From Rhodobiaceae bacterium (GTDB taxonomy: Bacteria; Pseudomonadota; Alphaproteobacteria; Rhizobiales; Tepidamorphaceae), in the NCBI GenBank assembly GCA_020637985.1, contig JACKJK010000006.1, forward strand, positions 1-64,000: DNA of 64,000 nt, in the 5' to 3' direction. The notes below the pieces were generated by a model. It did no database searches and was not told the origin of the DNA. It worked only from the letters and a program-made list of their open reading frames with translations. This document shows, piece after piece, positions 1 to 7,997 of this stretch; positions within the stretch are counted from its first letter, which is position 1; every line of letters starts with the position of its first letter. The translations under genes were made by a program, and so were the position numbers.

Positions 1-419
1 TCGATCCAGTCGGTGATGTAGACATCGTGGGTCGGAAGCATATCCTGCACCGTGCCGCGCAGCAGCGTGGCGTAGTGGCCCGACATCGGCGCAACCATCA
101 GCAGCTTGGGGCCGGGGTTGGCGGCAGCGCCATTGCCCTTGGCGAAATGCAGCAGCCGGCAGAACGGTCGATTCCAGACGACTTCCTCTCGCACCGGCAC
201 GCGGGTGCCGCCGATCAGCACCTCGTCGATGCCGAATTCCGGTTTGCCGTAGCGGCGCGTCACGCGCTCGAACACCTCGGCCATCGCGGCCATCGAGCGC
301 CCGAAATGGGTGTGCGTCAGCGGGTTGACCGGGTTCTTGTAGTAAAGACGCGTTGCGTCCGCCATCGCCCGCGCGGGGCTGAGAGCGGCATGGGTCATCT
401 CGTACCAGTGATAGAACAT
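1..419 (-). CDS. phaZ: Intracellular polyhydroxyalkanoate (PHB) depolymerase, N-terminal part
   Basis: The first 139 residues are visible; the gene runs off the left edge of the window. The start MFYHWYEMTHAALSPARAMA, the segment YYKNPVNPLTHTHFGRSMAA and the motif PMSGHYATLLRGTVQDMLPT match intracellular short-chain PHB depolymerases of the PhaZ type. These alpha/beta-hydrolase-fold enzymes mobilise stored polyhydroxybutyrate in the cytoplasm. The catalytic Ser/Asp/His would lie in the missing part, so activity cannot be judged. The ATG at 419 is the only sensible start, and a perfect TTAA-N7-TTAA box lies about 130 bp upstream. Identification to family is firm; the gene is partial only because of the window edge. 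Confidence 0.9.
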   Translation of the reverse strand, partial: MFYHWYEMTHAALSPARAMADATRLYYKNPVNPLTHTHFGRSMAAMAEVFERVTRRYGKPEFGIDEVLIGGTRVPVREEVVWNRPFCRLLHFAKGNGAAANPGPKLLMVAPMSGHYATLLRGTVQDMLPTHDVYITDWI

Positions 420-547
420 CTGGCTTACTTACCCCCGATCAAGATTACCGGGGCATCGTCGAAGCCCGGTGCAGCGCACGCCCATCCCTCCAGGCCCGCA
501 TCTGCCGGCCCGGACGGACGGCACCCCGAATGATGTTGCAGTGCAGC

Positions 548-562
548 TTAACGAACGATTAA
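548..562. promoter_or_regulatory. CtrA-type box upstream of phaZ
   Basis: The 15-mer is TTAA, seven bases, then TTAA, the full consensus of the alphaproteobacterial cell-cycle regulator CtrA. It lies in the 205-bp gap between the phaZ start (419) and the end of the ABC permease gene (625), 129 bp upstream of phaZ. No gene is visible in that gap. Binding is inferred from the motif only; a chance match is possible, although the surrounding sequence is GC-rich. Confidence 0.4.
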
Positions 563-624
563 TGAATACGCAATTCGACTAATCGGGTGTCGTAAGGGAA
601 CCGAAACGCCGCGTTTGCTGGCGA

Positions 625-1449
625 TCATTCGCCGATCTGGAGGAGAGCGCCGGTGCGCCGCGCGGCAGCGAACAAGCGGGAAAAGGCCGCGCATGCGAGC
701 GTGAAATAGATCGCGTTGAGCGCCAACGCCCTGAGCATCAGGTCGGCGCGGTAGGCATGATCGAGCAACAGCGCGCGCATCCCCTCGAAGACATAGGTCG
801 GGGCAAGGCAGAGCGAGACCGCCTGCAGCCAGCCCGGTAGTGTCTCCAGCGGATAGTAGACGCAGCACAACGGCAGCAGCAGGAAGATCAGGGACCATGC
901 GAGGTTTTCCGCACCAAGGCCGTTGCGCAGAACCAGGCCTGACACCACCAGGCCGATCGACCAGCTGGTCAGGAACAGGTTGGCGAAGAAGGCGACGAGC
1001 GCCAGCCCGAGCGTCCACAGGTTGAAGCCGAAGAACCAGATGGCGAGCAGCGTCACCGGCACGAAGCCGATGGCAACACGGATGACGCTCATCACCATCA
1101 GCGAGGCGACGAACTCACCGGGCCGCAGTGGCGTCATCATCAGGTGGCCGAGGTTGCGCGCCCACATTTCCTCCAGGAAAGTGATCGAAAAGCCGAGCTG
1201 GCCGCGAAACAGCACGTCCCACAGCAGGATGCCGCCGATGAAGGCACCGGCGGCGGTGGCGGCGGACCCGGTGGTGCGCGACAGCCAGGCCTGCAGGAAC
1301 CCCCACATCAGCATCTGCACCGTCGGCCAGTAGACGAGTTCCAGCGCGCGCGGCCAGGAATGGCGCAGCAGGTACCAGTGTCGCTGCACCATGGCGGCAA
1401 CGCGCGAGGCACGGGCGCGCAAGTCCCCCGATCCGGCATCCGAGCTCAT
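625..1449 (-). CDS. ABC-2 type transporter permease
   Basis: This 274-residue integral membrane protein has about six hydrophobic segments and the layout of ABC-2 exporter permeases: a short cytoplasmic N-terminus, a first helix around PTVQMLMWGFLQAWL, and a conserved cytoplasmic stretch EEMWARNLGHLMMTPLRPGE before the third helix. The start overlaps the end of the ATPase gene by 4 bp (ATGA), so the two are translationally coupled and should form one exporter. The substrate cannot be told from the sequence. Members of this family export drugs, polysaccharides or lipids. Confidence 0.85.
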   Translation of the reverse strand: MSSDAGSGDLRARASRVAAMVQRHWYLLRHSWPRALELVYWPTVQMLMWGFLQAWLSRTTGSAATAAGAFIGGILLWDVLFRGQLGFSITFLEEMWARNLGHLMMTPLRPGEFVASLMVMSVIRVAIGFVPVTLLAIWFFGFNLWTLGLALVAFFANLFLTSWSIGLVVSGLVLRNGLGAENLAWSLIFLLLPLCCVYYPLETLPGWLQAVSLCLAPTYVFEGMRALLLDHAYRADLMLRALALNAIYFTLACAAFSRLFAAARRTGALLQIGE

Positions 1450-2234
1450 GCTCGCGTCTCCCCGCCAGCCAGATCCGGTTGCGAAGGCGCACGCGCGATG
1501 TCCAGGAACACCTCCTCGAGGTTGCTGCGGCCATAGCGGGCGATCAGGCGGGCGGGCGTGTCGTCGTCGACGATCCGGCCTGCCTTCATCATCAGCACGC
1601 GGCCGGCCATGCGCTCGACTTCCGCCATGTTGTGGGAGGCCAGCAGCACGGTGGCGCCGCGCGCGCGGGCATAGTCCTCGATGTGGGCGCGCACCCAGTC
1701 GGCGGTATCGGGATCGAGCGAGGCGGTCGGCTCGTCGAGAAGCAGCAGTTCCGGTTCGTTGATGAGCGCCTTGGCGAGGCTGACGCGGGTCTTCTGACCC
1801 GCCGACAGGCGGCCAACCGGACGGTCGAGCAGCGATTCAAGCTCGAGATCGCGGGCGACCGTGCGGATGCGTTCGACGGGTCCGGGCACACCATACAGGC
1901 GCGCGAACACGGCCAGGTTCTGGCGCACCGTCAGGCGCAGCGGCATCTCGACGTAGGGGCTTTCGAAATTCATGCGCGCGAGCACGCCGTAGCGGTCACG
2001 CAGCATGTCATGACCAAGCACCCGGATGCAGCCCTGGCTCGGCAGCACGAGGCCCATGATCATGGCGATCGTCGTCGTCTTGCCGGCGCCATTGCCGCCG
2101 AGCAGGGCCGTTACGGAGCCGGCGGCGATTTCCAGGTCCAGTCCGGCGACGGCGGTGACCGGGCCATAGCGCTTGACCAGATTGTCGATCCTGATGGCCG
2201 GTTCGCGGGCGGGTTGCTGAAGCATGGGTGACAT
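1446..2234 (-). CDS. ABC transporter ATP-binding protein
   Basis: A 262-residue nucleotide-binding subunit. Walker A is GGNGAGKT (residues 46-53), the signature is LSAGQ (143-147), Walker B is LLLLDE (163-168) and the switch His is H201. The Q-loop position reads MNFESPYVE and lacks an obvious Gln, which is unusual but seen in some ABC-2 ATPases. It partners the permease encoded by the overlapping downstream gene, probably as a homodimer in an exporter. The start at 2234 is divergent from regB, with a 75-bp shared promoter region. The substrate is unknown. Confidence 0.88.
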   Translation of the reverse strand: MSPMLQQPAREPAIRIDNLVKRYGPVTAVAGLDLEIAAGSVTALLGGNGAGKTTTIAMIMGLVLPSQGCIRVLGHDMLRDRYGVLARMNFESPYVEMPLRLTVRQNLAVFARLYGVPGPVERIRTVARDLELESLLDRPVGRLSAGQKTRVSLAKALINEPELLLLDEPTASLDPDTADWVRAHIEDYARARGATVLLASHNMAEVERMAGRVLMMKAGRIVDDDTPARLIARYGRSNLEEVFLDIARAPSQPDLAGGETRA

Positions 2235-2309
2235 CTAGGCCGATCGTTTCCGCAATACCAGTCCGCAACCATCGTGGCGGGGCAAGGCGGGGGGTGCTAG
2301 GAAAGCCCG

Positions 2310-3722
2310 ATGGCACTGCGTGATGACAACCTCCCGGGGATTTCCGGCCCGGCCCCGCAAGCGGCAGCGCAAGAGGCGGAGTCCGGTGCAGGGCCGCGGC
2401 ATGTCTTCACACCGCGCGGCCTGCGGCTGCAGACGCTACTGCGGCTGCGGTGGTTCGCCATCGTCGGCCAGTCCCTTGCCCTGGTCGTTGTCTCCGGCCT
2501 GCTGAAGTTCGCAATGCCGGTGGCTGCATCCTTCGCGCTGGTCGGCGCGTCTGTGGCGCTCAACCTTGTCCTGTCGGTGCGGTTTCCAAGCGCGACACAG
2601 CTTTCCAACCGGGCGGCAATGTGGCTGCTGGGTTTCGACGTGGTGCAGCTTGCCGGGTTGCTGGCGCTCAACGGCGGCCTGCACAACCCCTTCTCGGTGC
2701 TGCTTGCGGCGCCGGTCATCGTCGGGGCGAGCCTGCTGACTCCGCGCGCGACGCTGGCGCTCGGCATGCTGGCGAGCGTGCTGGCGAGCCTGCTCGTGTT
2801 CTGGCACCTGCCGCTGCCGTGGGCGCCCGACATCCCGATCGCGCTGCCGCGACTCTACGTGACGGGGATGTGGCTTGCCATTCTCAGCACGCTGGCGTTC
2901 GCCGGGGTCTATGCCTGGCGGGTCGCCGACGAGGCTCAGGCGCTGAGCGACGCACTGACGGCAACCGAACTTGTGCTGGCGCGCGAGCAGCACCTTTCAG
3001 ACCTCGACGGGCTTGCGGCGGCCGCGGCGCACGAACTCGGCACGCCGCTGTCGACGATCGCGCTGGTCGTCAAGGAAATGCGGCGCGATGCGCCGGCCGG
3101 CGTCAGTGCCGACGATCTCAGGCTGCTATCGGAGCAGGTGTCGCGCTGCCGAGCCATCCTCCGCAAGATCGGTTCGCTGGGTGACGACGGCGGAACGCCT
3201 TTCGCCTACCAGTCACTCGGCGAACTGGTGGAGGAGGCCGTGGCGCCACACCGCAACTTCGGCATCGCGATCCGGATCGGCGCGCACGGGAAAGCCGAGC
3301 AGGAACCGCGGTGGCGGCGCAACCCGGCGCTGATCTACGGGCTCGGCAACATCATCGAGAACGCCGTCGATTTCGCCAAGGCGACGGTGGACGTCGAAAC
3401 GTCCTGGGACGCCGATTTCGTCACCATCACGGTGCGCGACGACGGGCGTGGCATTCCCGTCGACATCCTGCCGCGGCTCGGACAGCCCTATCTCAGCCGG
3501 CGCGGCGAGCGCGCAAGCGCATCGCGCGCGCCCGACAGCAAGGGGCTCGGGCTCGGGATATTCATCGCCAAGACCCTGCTCGAGCGCAGCGGCGCGCGGC
3601 TCGACATCCGCAATGCACCGGAACCGGGCAGCGGTGCGGTGATCACCGTGACATGGCCGTATGCCGCGCTCGGCGATACCCCGCGCGCCGCGCGGCAATC
3701 GACCACGCAGGCGTGGACGTGA
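2310..3722 (+). CDS. regB: Redox-sensing histidine kinase RegB/ActS family
   Basis: A 470-residue sensor kinase of the global redox system called RegB/PrrB/ActS. About six membrane helices occupy residues 50-205. The fully conserved quinone-binding motif GGLHNPF is at 122-128. The phosphorylation box AAAHELGTPLSTI carries His241. A cysteine in SRCRAIL (C280) sits where RegB proteins carry their redox-active Cys. The N box (NIIENAVDFA), G1 box (DDGRGIP) and G2 box (KGLGLGIF) follow. The partner regulator RegA is encoded 69 bp downstream. In this family the pair controls respiration, CO2 or nitrogen fixation and, in rhizobia, acid tolerance; targets here are not known. The divergent ABC exporter genes share the upstream region. 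Confidence 0.93.
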   Translation: MALRDDNLPGISGPAPQAAAQEAESGAGPRHVFTPRGLRLQTLLRLRWFAIVGQSLALVVVSGLLKFAMPVAASFALVGASVALNLVLSVRFPSATQLSNRAAMWLLGFDVVQLAGLLALNGGLHNPFSVLLAAPVIVGASLLTPRATLALGMLASVLASLLVFWHLPLPWAPDIPIALPRLYVTGMWLAILSTLAFAGVYAWRVADEAQALSDALTATELVLAREQHLSDLDGLAAAAAHELGTPLSTIALVVKEMRRDAPAGVSADDLRLLSEQVSRCRAILRKIGSLGDDGGTPFAYQSLGELVEEAVAPHRNFGIAIRIGAHGKAEQEPRWRRNPALIYGLGNIIENAVDFAKATVDVETSWDADFVTITVRDDGRGIPVDILPRLGQPYLSRRGERASASRAPDSKGLGLGIFIAKTLLERSGARLDIRNAPEPGSGAVITVTWPYAALGDTPRAARQSTTQAWT

Positions 3723-3791
3723 CCGCATAAAGTTTCGTATAGGCTCCCCGAGCTCGGTTTTCAGGCCTCCGGCAAACCGGAACGACAGTTT

Positions 3792-4349
3792 ATGACGTCA
3801 GACGAAACCATCCCGGACACCATTACCGACCGCAGCCTGCTGATCGTCGACGACGACAGGCCGTTCCTCGACCGGCTTGCCAGCGCGATGCAGCGGCGCG
3901 GATTCGAGGTGCGCCAGGCGGCAACGACCGCAGAGGCGGTCGCGGCGATCAATGCCCATGCGCCGGCGTTCGCCGTCGTCGACATGCGGCTCGACGACGG
4001 TAATGGGCTCGATGTCGTGGCGCACCTGAACGCGCGCCGGCCCGACGCGCGCTCGATCATCCTCACCGGCTACGGCAACATCGCCACCGCGGTGACGGCG
4101 GTGAAGCTCGGCGCGCTCGACTATCTCGCCAAGCCGGCGGATGCCGACGAGGTCTGCGCAGCGCTGCTGGCGCGGCGCGACGCCAAGGCCGAGCCGCCGG
4201 AAAACCCGATGTCGGCGGACCGGGTGCGCTGGGAGCATATCCAGCGCATCTACGAGCTGTGCGACCGCAACGTCTCGGAAACCGCGCGGCGGCTCAACAT
4301 GCACCGCAGGACCCTGCAGCGCATCCTCGCCAAGCGCGCGCCGCGCTAG
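3792..4349 (+). CDS. regA: Response regulator RegA/ActR
   Basis: A 185-residue two-domain regulator. The receiver domain has the acidic pair in LLIVDDDRPFLDRL, the phosphoacceptor Asp64 in FAVVDMRLDDG, and the conserved Lys in LDYLAKPA. The C-terminal Fis-type helix-turn-helix CDRNVSETARRLNMHRRTLQ is the near-invariant DNA-binding helix pair of RegA/PrrA/ActR proteins. It receives phosphate from the RegB-type kinase encoded just upstream. The length is standard and the protein looks fully functional. The 69-bp gap to regB may allow separate as well as joint transcription. Confidence 0.95.
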   Translation: MTSDETIPDTITDRSLLIVDDDRPFLDRLASAMQRRGFEVRQAATTAEAVAAINAHAPAFAVVDMRLDDGNGLDVVAHLNARRPDARSIILTGYGNIATAVTAVKLGALDYLAKPADADEVCAALLARRDAKAEPPENPMSADRVRWEHIQRIYELCDRNVSETARRLNMHRRTLQRILAKRAPR

Positions 4350-4382
4350 AGCATCCGCACGCCGTCTGGCGCTGCCAGCTTC

Positions 4383-4880
4383 TCACGATTCCAGGTGCGG
4401 GTCGGCAAGGGCATGCAGCGTGCTGGCGGCATGGCGGGCGAACAGCAGCGTCACCGCCTTGCGCCGCGCCGGCGCCAGCGCGCTCGCCCCGGCCTCGCGC
4501 AGGCAGTGCGCGCCATAGCCATCGGCGACGAAGAGCCCGGCGTCAGCGGGGAAGATGTCATGCGGCACGTCGGCGAGTGTCGCGAAATAGAAGCGATCGC
4601 AGAAGTCCGTGTAGTCCGGCCACTTGGCGTCGGAGCGCAAGTCGGCGACGCTCGACTTGATCTCGACGATCCAGATCTCGCCGGCCGGCGACAGCGCCAT
4701 GATGTCGGCGCGGCGGCCGGACTTCAGCGTCACCTCGCAGATGCTGGCGAGGCCGGCCTGGCGCAGATGGCGGCGTACGCCGCGCTGCACCGCGAGCGCG
4801 CGGTCGGACTGGCGGCCGTCAGCCGGCATGGCATCGGGAGCCAGAACGGAGCGCGCGCCGACCCTTGGTTCATCTGCCAT
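4383..4880 (-). CDS. mmcB: MmcB-family DNA repair protein
   Basis: A 165-residue protein matching the alphaproteobacterial MmcB family, described in Caulobacter as a LexA-controlled gene needed for mitomycin C resistance. The core resembles a PD-(D/E)xK nuclease fold: SGRRADIMALSPAGEIWIVE followed by IKSS, so Asp, Glu and Lys are in the expected arrangement. The conserved DFCDRFYFATLADVP follows. It is convergent with regA (33 bp apart) and lies 3 bp downstream of the cytochrome gene on the same strand, so the two may share a transcript without a functional link. No SOS box was identified with confidence. Confidence 0.8.
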   Translation of the reverse strand: MADEPRVGARSVLAPDAMPADGRQSDRALAVQRGVRRHLRQAGLASICEVTLKSGRRADIMALSPAGEIWIVEIKSSVADLRSDAKWPDYTDFCDRFYFATLADVPHDIFPADAGLFVADGYGAHCLREAGASALAPARRKAVTLLFARHAASTLHALADPHLES

Positions 4881-4883
4881 TGC

Positions 4884-5264
4884 CTAGAGGGTCTTCAGGT
4901 AGGCGATGAAGTCGCCGATCTGCTCGGGGTCGAACTCGAACTCCGGCATCTCCACGGTTTCGTGGCCGACGACGATGCCCTCGGCGAGCGCCTCCTCGAG
5001 GTTCTCGACGGGCCATTTCGTCTTCAGGATTCGGAACGGGGGAGCCGCCGGGTTCGCGCTGTCGCCGCTTTGCCCGATGGCGTGGCAGCCGGCGCAATTT
5101 GCCTGGGCCAGCGCCTTGCCCGCATCAACGTCCACCGCCATGCCGTCGTTGTCGCCGAACAGGCTGGTCGCGGCCAGCACCGCAACGGCAACCCCGGCAG
5201 CCAGGACGAGTAGCCCGAGAAAGGCGCGCCGACCGGGCACCGGCTGGGTTTGGTGTCTCGACAT
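4884..5264 (-). CDS. Membrane-anchored monohaem cytochrome c
   Basis: A 126-residue protein. Residues 11-36 form one N-terminal membrane helix or uncleaved signal (RRAFLGLLVLAAGVAVAVLA), followed by a periplasmic class I cytochrome c domain. The haem site is C57-x-x-C60-H61 (CAGCH), and M106 in EMPEFEF is the likely axial ligand. The ATG at 5264 is preferred because AGGAGG lies just upstream; a 17-codon longer form lacks support. The gene is divergent from a YeeE/YedE transporter, suggesting a link to periplasmic sulfur-compound oxidation, but this is inference. It could equally serve general electron transfer to an oxidase. Confidence 0.88.
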   Translation of the reverse strand: MSRHQTQPVPGRRAFLGLLVLAAGVAVAVLAATSLFGDNDGMAVDVDAGKALAQANCAGCHAIGQSGDSANPAAPPFRILKTKWPVENLEEALAEGIVVGHETVEMPEFEFDPEQIGDFIAYLKTL

Positions 5265-5427
5265 GTAACCTCCTCGACGCGCAAGCGGGAAGGCGAGCGT
5301 TCCGGCACTTGCCATGCCGCTTGCGGAGCGCCTGCATCCGCGATTCGCAATGCACGATCCTAGCCTAATCCATGGGCGCGACAGCGGCGAATGGAAGGCG
5401 CCGGCGACTCGGTGTTCTTACGCGCAT

Positions 5428-5484
5428 GCCAACACATGCGGCTTCCTGTATACATGCAGGAAATCGCATTCTGGATGTGTTGGC
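5428..5484. promoter_or_regulatory. Nested inverted repeats before the YeeE/YedE gene
   Basis: A perfect 10-bp inverted repeat, GCCAACACAT (5428-5437) and ATGTGTTGGC (5475-5484), encloses a near-perfect 20-bp palindrome at 5443-5462 (TTCCTG arm and CAGGAA arm). The outer right arm ends 9 bp before the ATG at 5494. As DNA it could be one or two operators controlling both the transporter and the divergent cytochrome gene. As RNA it could form a nested hairpin next to the ribosome-binding region. The symmetry is read directly; the role is inferred. Confidence 0.55.
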
Positions 5485-5493
5485 GGCGATGCA

Positions 5494-6588
5494 ATGGACC
5501 TGACGGGCTTCATCGAGATTCTTGGCGAAGGTGGCACCGCGGCCCTGATCGGGCTGACCGCGGGACTGGTATTCGGCTTCGGCGCGCAGCGCAGCCGATT
5601 CTGCCTGCGCGCGGCAGTCATCGAGTTCGCGCACGGCCACATGGGCGAACGGGTCGCCGTCTGGTTGCTGGTGTTCACCGGTGCGGTCGCCTTGACCCAG
5701 GGGCTGATCTGGTTCGGCGTGCTGGACGTGTCGGAGGCGCGGCAGCTGTCGTCGCGCGGGAGTCTTTCGGGTGCGCTGATCGGCGGATTGCTGTTCGGGT
5801 CGGGCATGATCCTGACGCGCGGATGCGCGAGCCGGCTGCTGGTACTGTCGGCGAACGGAAACCTGAGGGCGCTGGTGTCGGGGCTGATCTTCGCGGTGGT
5901 GGCGCAAACCAGCCTGCGCGGACAGCTTGCGCCGCTGCGCCAATGGCTCGCCAGCCTGTGGACCATCGACGGGCCGCAGGTGCGTCACGCACTTAACCTG
6001 CTAGGCATCGGACCGGAATTCGGGCCGCTGATCGGGGCGGTGTGGTTCATCCTGGCAATCGCGGTCGCATGGCGGCTGCGGGTGCGCATGGGGATCGCGG
6101 CCGGCGCAGTTGCCGTCGCCGCCGCTGTCGCGCTGGGCTGGTACCTCACCTACACGCTGTCGCAACAGGCCTTCGACCCGGTCGGGGTCGAGAGCATGTC
6201 CTTTTCCGGACCGTCCGCGGATGTGCTGATGTTCGTCCTGAGCCCGCCCGGCGAGGCGCTGGATTTCGACATCGGGCTGGTGCCCGGCGTCTTCCTCGGC
6301 TCGTTCCTGGCGGCCTGGGCGGCGGGAGAACTGAAGCTCGAGGGCTTCCAGGGCGGGCACGCGATGCGCCGCTATGTCGCCGGCGCGATCATGATGGGCT
6401 TCGGCGCCATGCTCGCCGGCGGCTGCGCGGTGGGCGCCGGCATCACCGGCGGCTCCATCTTCGCGGTCACCGCCTGGGTGGCGCTGGTCGGGATATGGGC
6501 GTCCGCCGGTATCACCGACTACCTGGTGGACCGGGAAAGCCCGGCCGGAAAGGCCGGGCCCGCGGTCAGCGCAGGACCTGCAGAGTAA
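5494..6588 (+). CDS. YeeE/YedE-family sulfur-compound transporter
   Basis: A 364-residue polytopic membrane protein of the Sulf_transp (YeeE/TsuA, thiosulfate uptake) family. Three conserved cysteine loops typical of the substrate path are present: FGAQRSRFCLRAAV near the N-terminus, TRGCASRLLVLSANGNLRAL in the first half and LAGGCAVGAGITGGS in the second half. The reading frame is open for 60 codons upstream, but the conserved MDLTGFIEILG start at 5494 is preferred; an upstream start would run through the nested inverted repeats. It ends 23 bp inside the convergent RlpA-like gene. Likely role: import of thiosulfate or a related sulfur compound, or selenium/sulfur handling; the substrate is not proven. 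Confidence 0.85.
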   Translation: MDLTGFIEILGEGGTAALIGLTAGLVFGFGAQRSRFCLRAAVIEFAHGHMGERVAVWLLVFTGAVALTQGLIWFGVLDVSEARQLSSRGSLSGALIGGLLFGSGMILTRGCASRLLVLSANGNLRALVSGLIFAVVAQTSLRGQLAPLRQWLASLWTIDGPQVRHALNLLGIGPEFGPLIGAVWFILAIAVAWRLRVRMGIAAGAVAVAAAVALGWYLTYTLSQQAFDPVGVESMSFSGPSADVLMFVLSPPGEALDFDIGLVPGVFLGSFLAAWAAGELKLEGFQGGHAMRRYVAGAIMMGFGAMLAGGCAVGAGITGGSIFAVTAWVALVGIWASAGITDYLVDRESPAGKAGPAVSAGPAE

Positions 6589-6946
6589 CCGGCGCGGTCC
6601 CCGTCGCGATGAGGCCGAGGCGGTTGGCTGCGGCTTTCGAGACATCGAGGATGCGGCCACCGGAAAACGGTCCGCGGTCGTTGATGCGCACGACCACGGA
6701 ACGGCCGTTGCGCTTGTTGGTGACCCGCACCCGGGTGCCGAAAGGCAGCGAGCGGTGGGCCGCGGTCATGGCGTTCATGTTGAAGCGTTCGCCGCTGGCC
6801 GTCTTGCGGCCGTGGAACTGGGAGCCATACCAGGACGCCCTGCCGCTGTAAGTTGCCGCAGCGGCATCGGTGCTGGTTACCGCATAGCCGCCGACGCCGG
6901 CGAAAACGATCATGATCGCCGCGAGGGCGGCGCGAAGTTTCGTCAT
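6566..6946 (-). CDS. RlpA-like (double-psi beta-barrel) septal ring lytic transglycosylase family protein
   Basis: A 126-residue exported protein. Residues 1-30 are a signal peptide (TKLRAALAAIMIVFAGVGGY). The rest is a minimal RlpA double-psi beta-barrel: ASWYGSQFHGRKTASGERFN, then AAHRSLPFGTRVRVTN and VVRINDRGPF. No C-terminal SPOR domain and no lipobox Cys are present, so it is shorter than Pseudomonas RlpA and probably a soluble periplasmic wall-binding or wall-cleaving protein. The ATG at 6946 is preferred over a longer form because of GGAG upstream and the clean signal peptide. Its 3' end overlaps the YeeE gene tail-to-tail. Confidence 0.85.
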   Translation of the reverse strand: MTKLRAALAAIMIVFAGVGGYAVTSTDAAAATYSGRASWYGSQFHGRKTASGERFNMNAMTAAHRSLPFGTRVRVTNKRNGRSVVVRINDRGPFSGGRILDVSKAAANRLGLIATGTAPVTLQVLR

Positions 6947-7174
6947 CAAGATATTTCTCCTTGCCCGCCGCGCACCGCGGTCGGAGCGCTTGCGGGTCAA
7001 CCCCGTTTCAAGTGGCCGGCAACCTAACGCCAAATGTGTCGATATTGCGACTGCGAACTACATGTTGCATTGCGGTATCTCCCTGTAACGTAAATTCATA
7101 TTCCGCACCTGCACGAACACGCGGTTGCCGTTGCGACAGGCTTGCGTCGGGTGTGCGGGCGTTGGCCATGCCGA

Positions 7175-7990
7175 TCAGACCTTGCCGAGCGCAAGGGCTG
7201 CGGCATGCAAGGCGATCCCGGTCGCGGTGGCGGCGTTGAGTGAATCGAAGCCCGGCGCCATCTCGATGCGGATCGCGAGGCTGCGCTCGAGCGCTGCCGG
7301 CGGAAGGCCGTGTCCCTCCGAGCCGACGAGCAATGCCAGGCCGCCGCTCGCGGCCGGGAGCATGGAAAGGTCGGCATGCCCGCCCGGCGTGAGCGCAACC
7401 GGCGTCAGCGCGCTCGTGGCAATCTCTGCCAGCAGCGCGGCCTCGCTTTCGACACGCACGAAGGGGCAGATGAGGCTCGCCCCGACGGAAACGCGGATCG
7501 CCTTGCGGTAGAGGGGGTCGCAGCAGGCCGGGTCGAGAAGAACCGCATCGGCGCCGAAGGCGACGGCGTTGCGGAAGATACCGCCGAGATTGTCGTGATT
7601 GGAGATGCCGAACAGTGCCACGACCAGGGCGCGCGGCGGCAGTGCCGCCAGCAGGTCTTCCAGCGGCGGCTCGACGGCGCGCTCGCCCAGGGCCAGGACG
7701 CCACGGTGGATGTGGAACCCCGCGATCTCGCTCATCTGCTGCGCCCCGGCGACGTAGACGGGCAAGTCGGCGGGCAGGCGTGCCAGCGCCGGTTCGAGGC
7801 CCGCGAGTTTCGGCTCGGCGACGAGGAGCGAGCGCAGGCGATGGCGCATCCGCCCCGCTGCGTTGGCGAGCACCACCGCGCCTTCGGCCATGAAGGCGTT
7901 GCCACGCCCGCGCAGGTCGCGGTCGCGCACGTCGCGGTAGGGTTCGAGATCCGGATCGTCGAGATTTGCGAGCGGAACGATGCGTGCCAC
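7175..7990 (-). CDS. SpoU/TrmH-family RNA methyltransferase
   Basis: A 271-residue SPOUT-class 2'-O-ribose RNA methyltransferase. The N-terminal part resembles the substrate-binding domain. The three SpoU motifs follow: motif 1 in GISNHDNLGGIFRNAVAFGA, motif 2 LLVGSEGHGLP and motif 3 FDSLNAATATGIALHA, which form the trefoil-knot SAM site. It acts on rRNA or tRNA in the cytoplasm; the exact target cannot be assigned. The start lies 7 bp downstream of the HlyD-type adaptor stop on the same strand, so it may be read on the same transcript, probably without functional relation. Confidence 0.88.
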   Translation of the reverse strand: MARIVPLANLDDPDLEPYRDVRDRDLRGRGNAFMAEGAVVLANAAGRMRHRLRSLLVAEPKLAGLEPALARLPADLPVYVAGAQQMSEIAGFHIHRGVLALGERAVEPPLEDLLAALPPRALVVALFGISNHDNLGGIFRNAVAFGADAVLLDPACCDPLYRKAIRVSVGASLICPFVRVESEAALLAEIATSALTPVALTPGGHADLSMLPAASGGLALLVGSEGHGLPPAALERSLAIRIEMAPGFDSLNAATATGIALHAAALALGKV

Positions 7991-7997
7991 GGCAGGC

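Noticed and set aside
4395..5213. Plus-strand frame opposite mmcB and the cytochrome gene
   Set aside because: Antisense to two recognised genes and without similarity to known proteins.
5314..5493. 60-codon N-terminal extension of the YeeE/YedE transporter
   Set aside because: The extension runs through the nested inverted repeats, is not family-like, and the conserved start is MDLTGFIEI at 5494.
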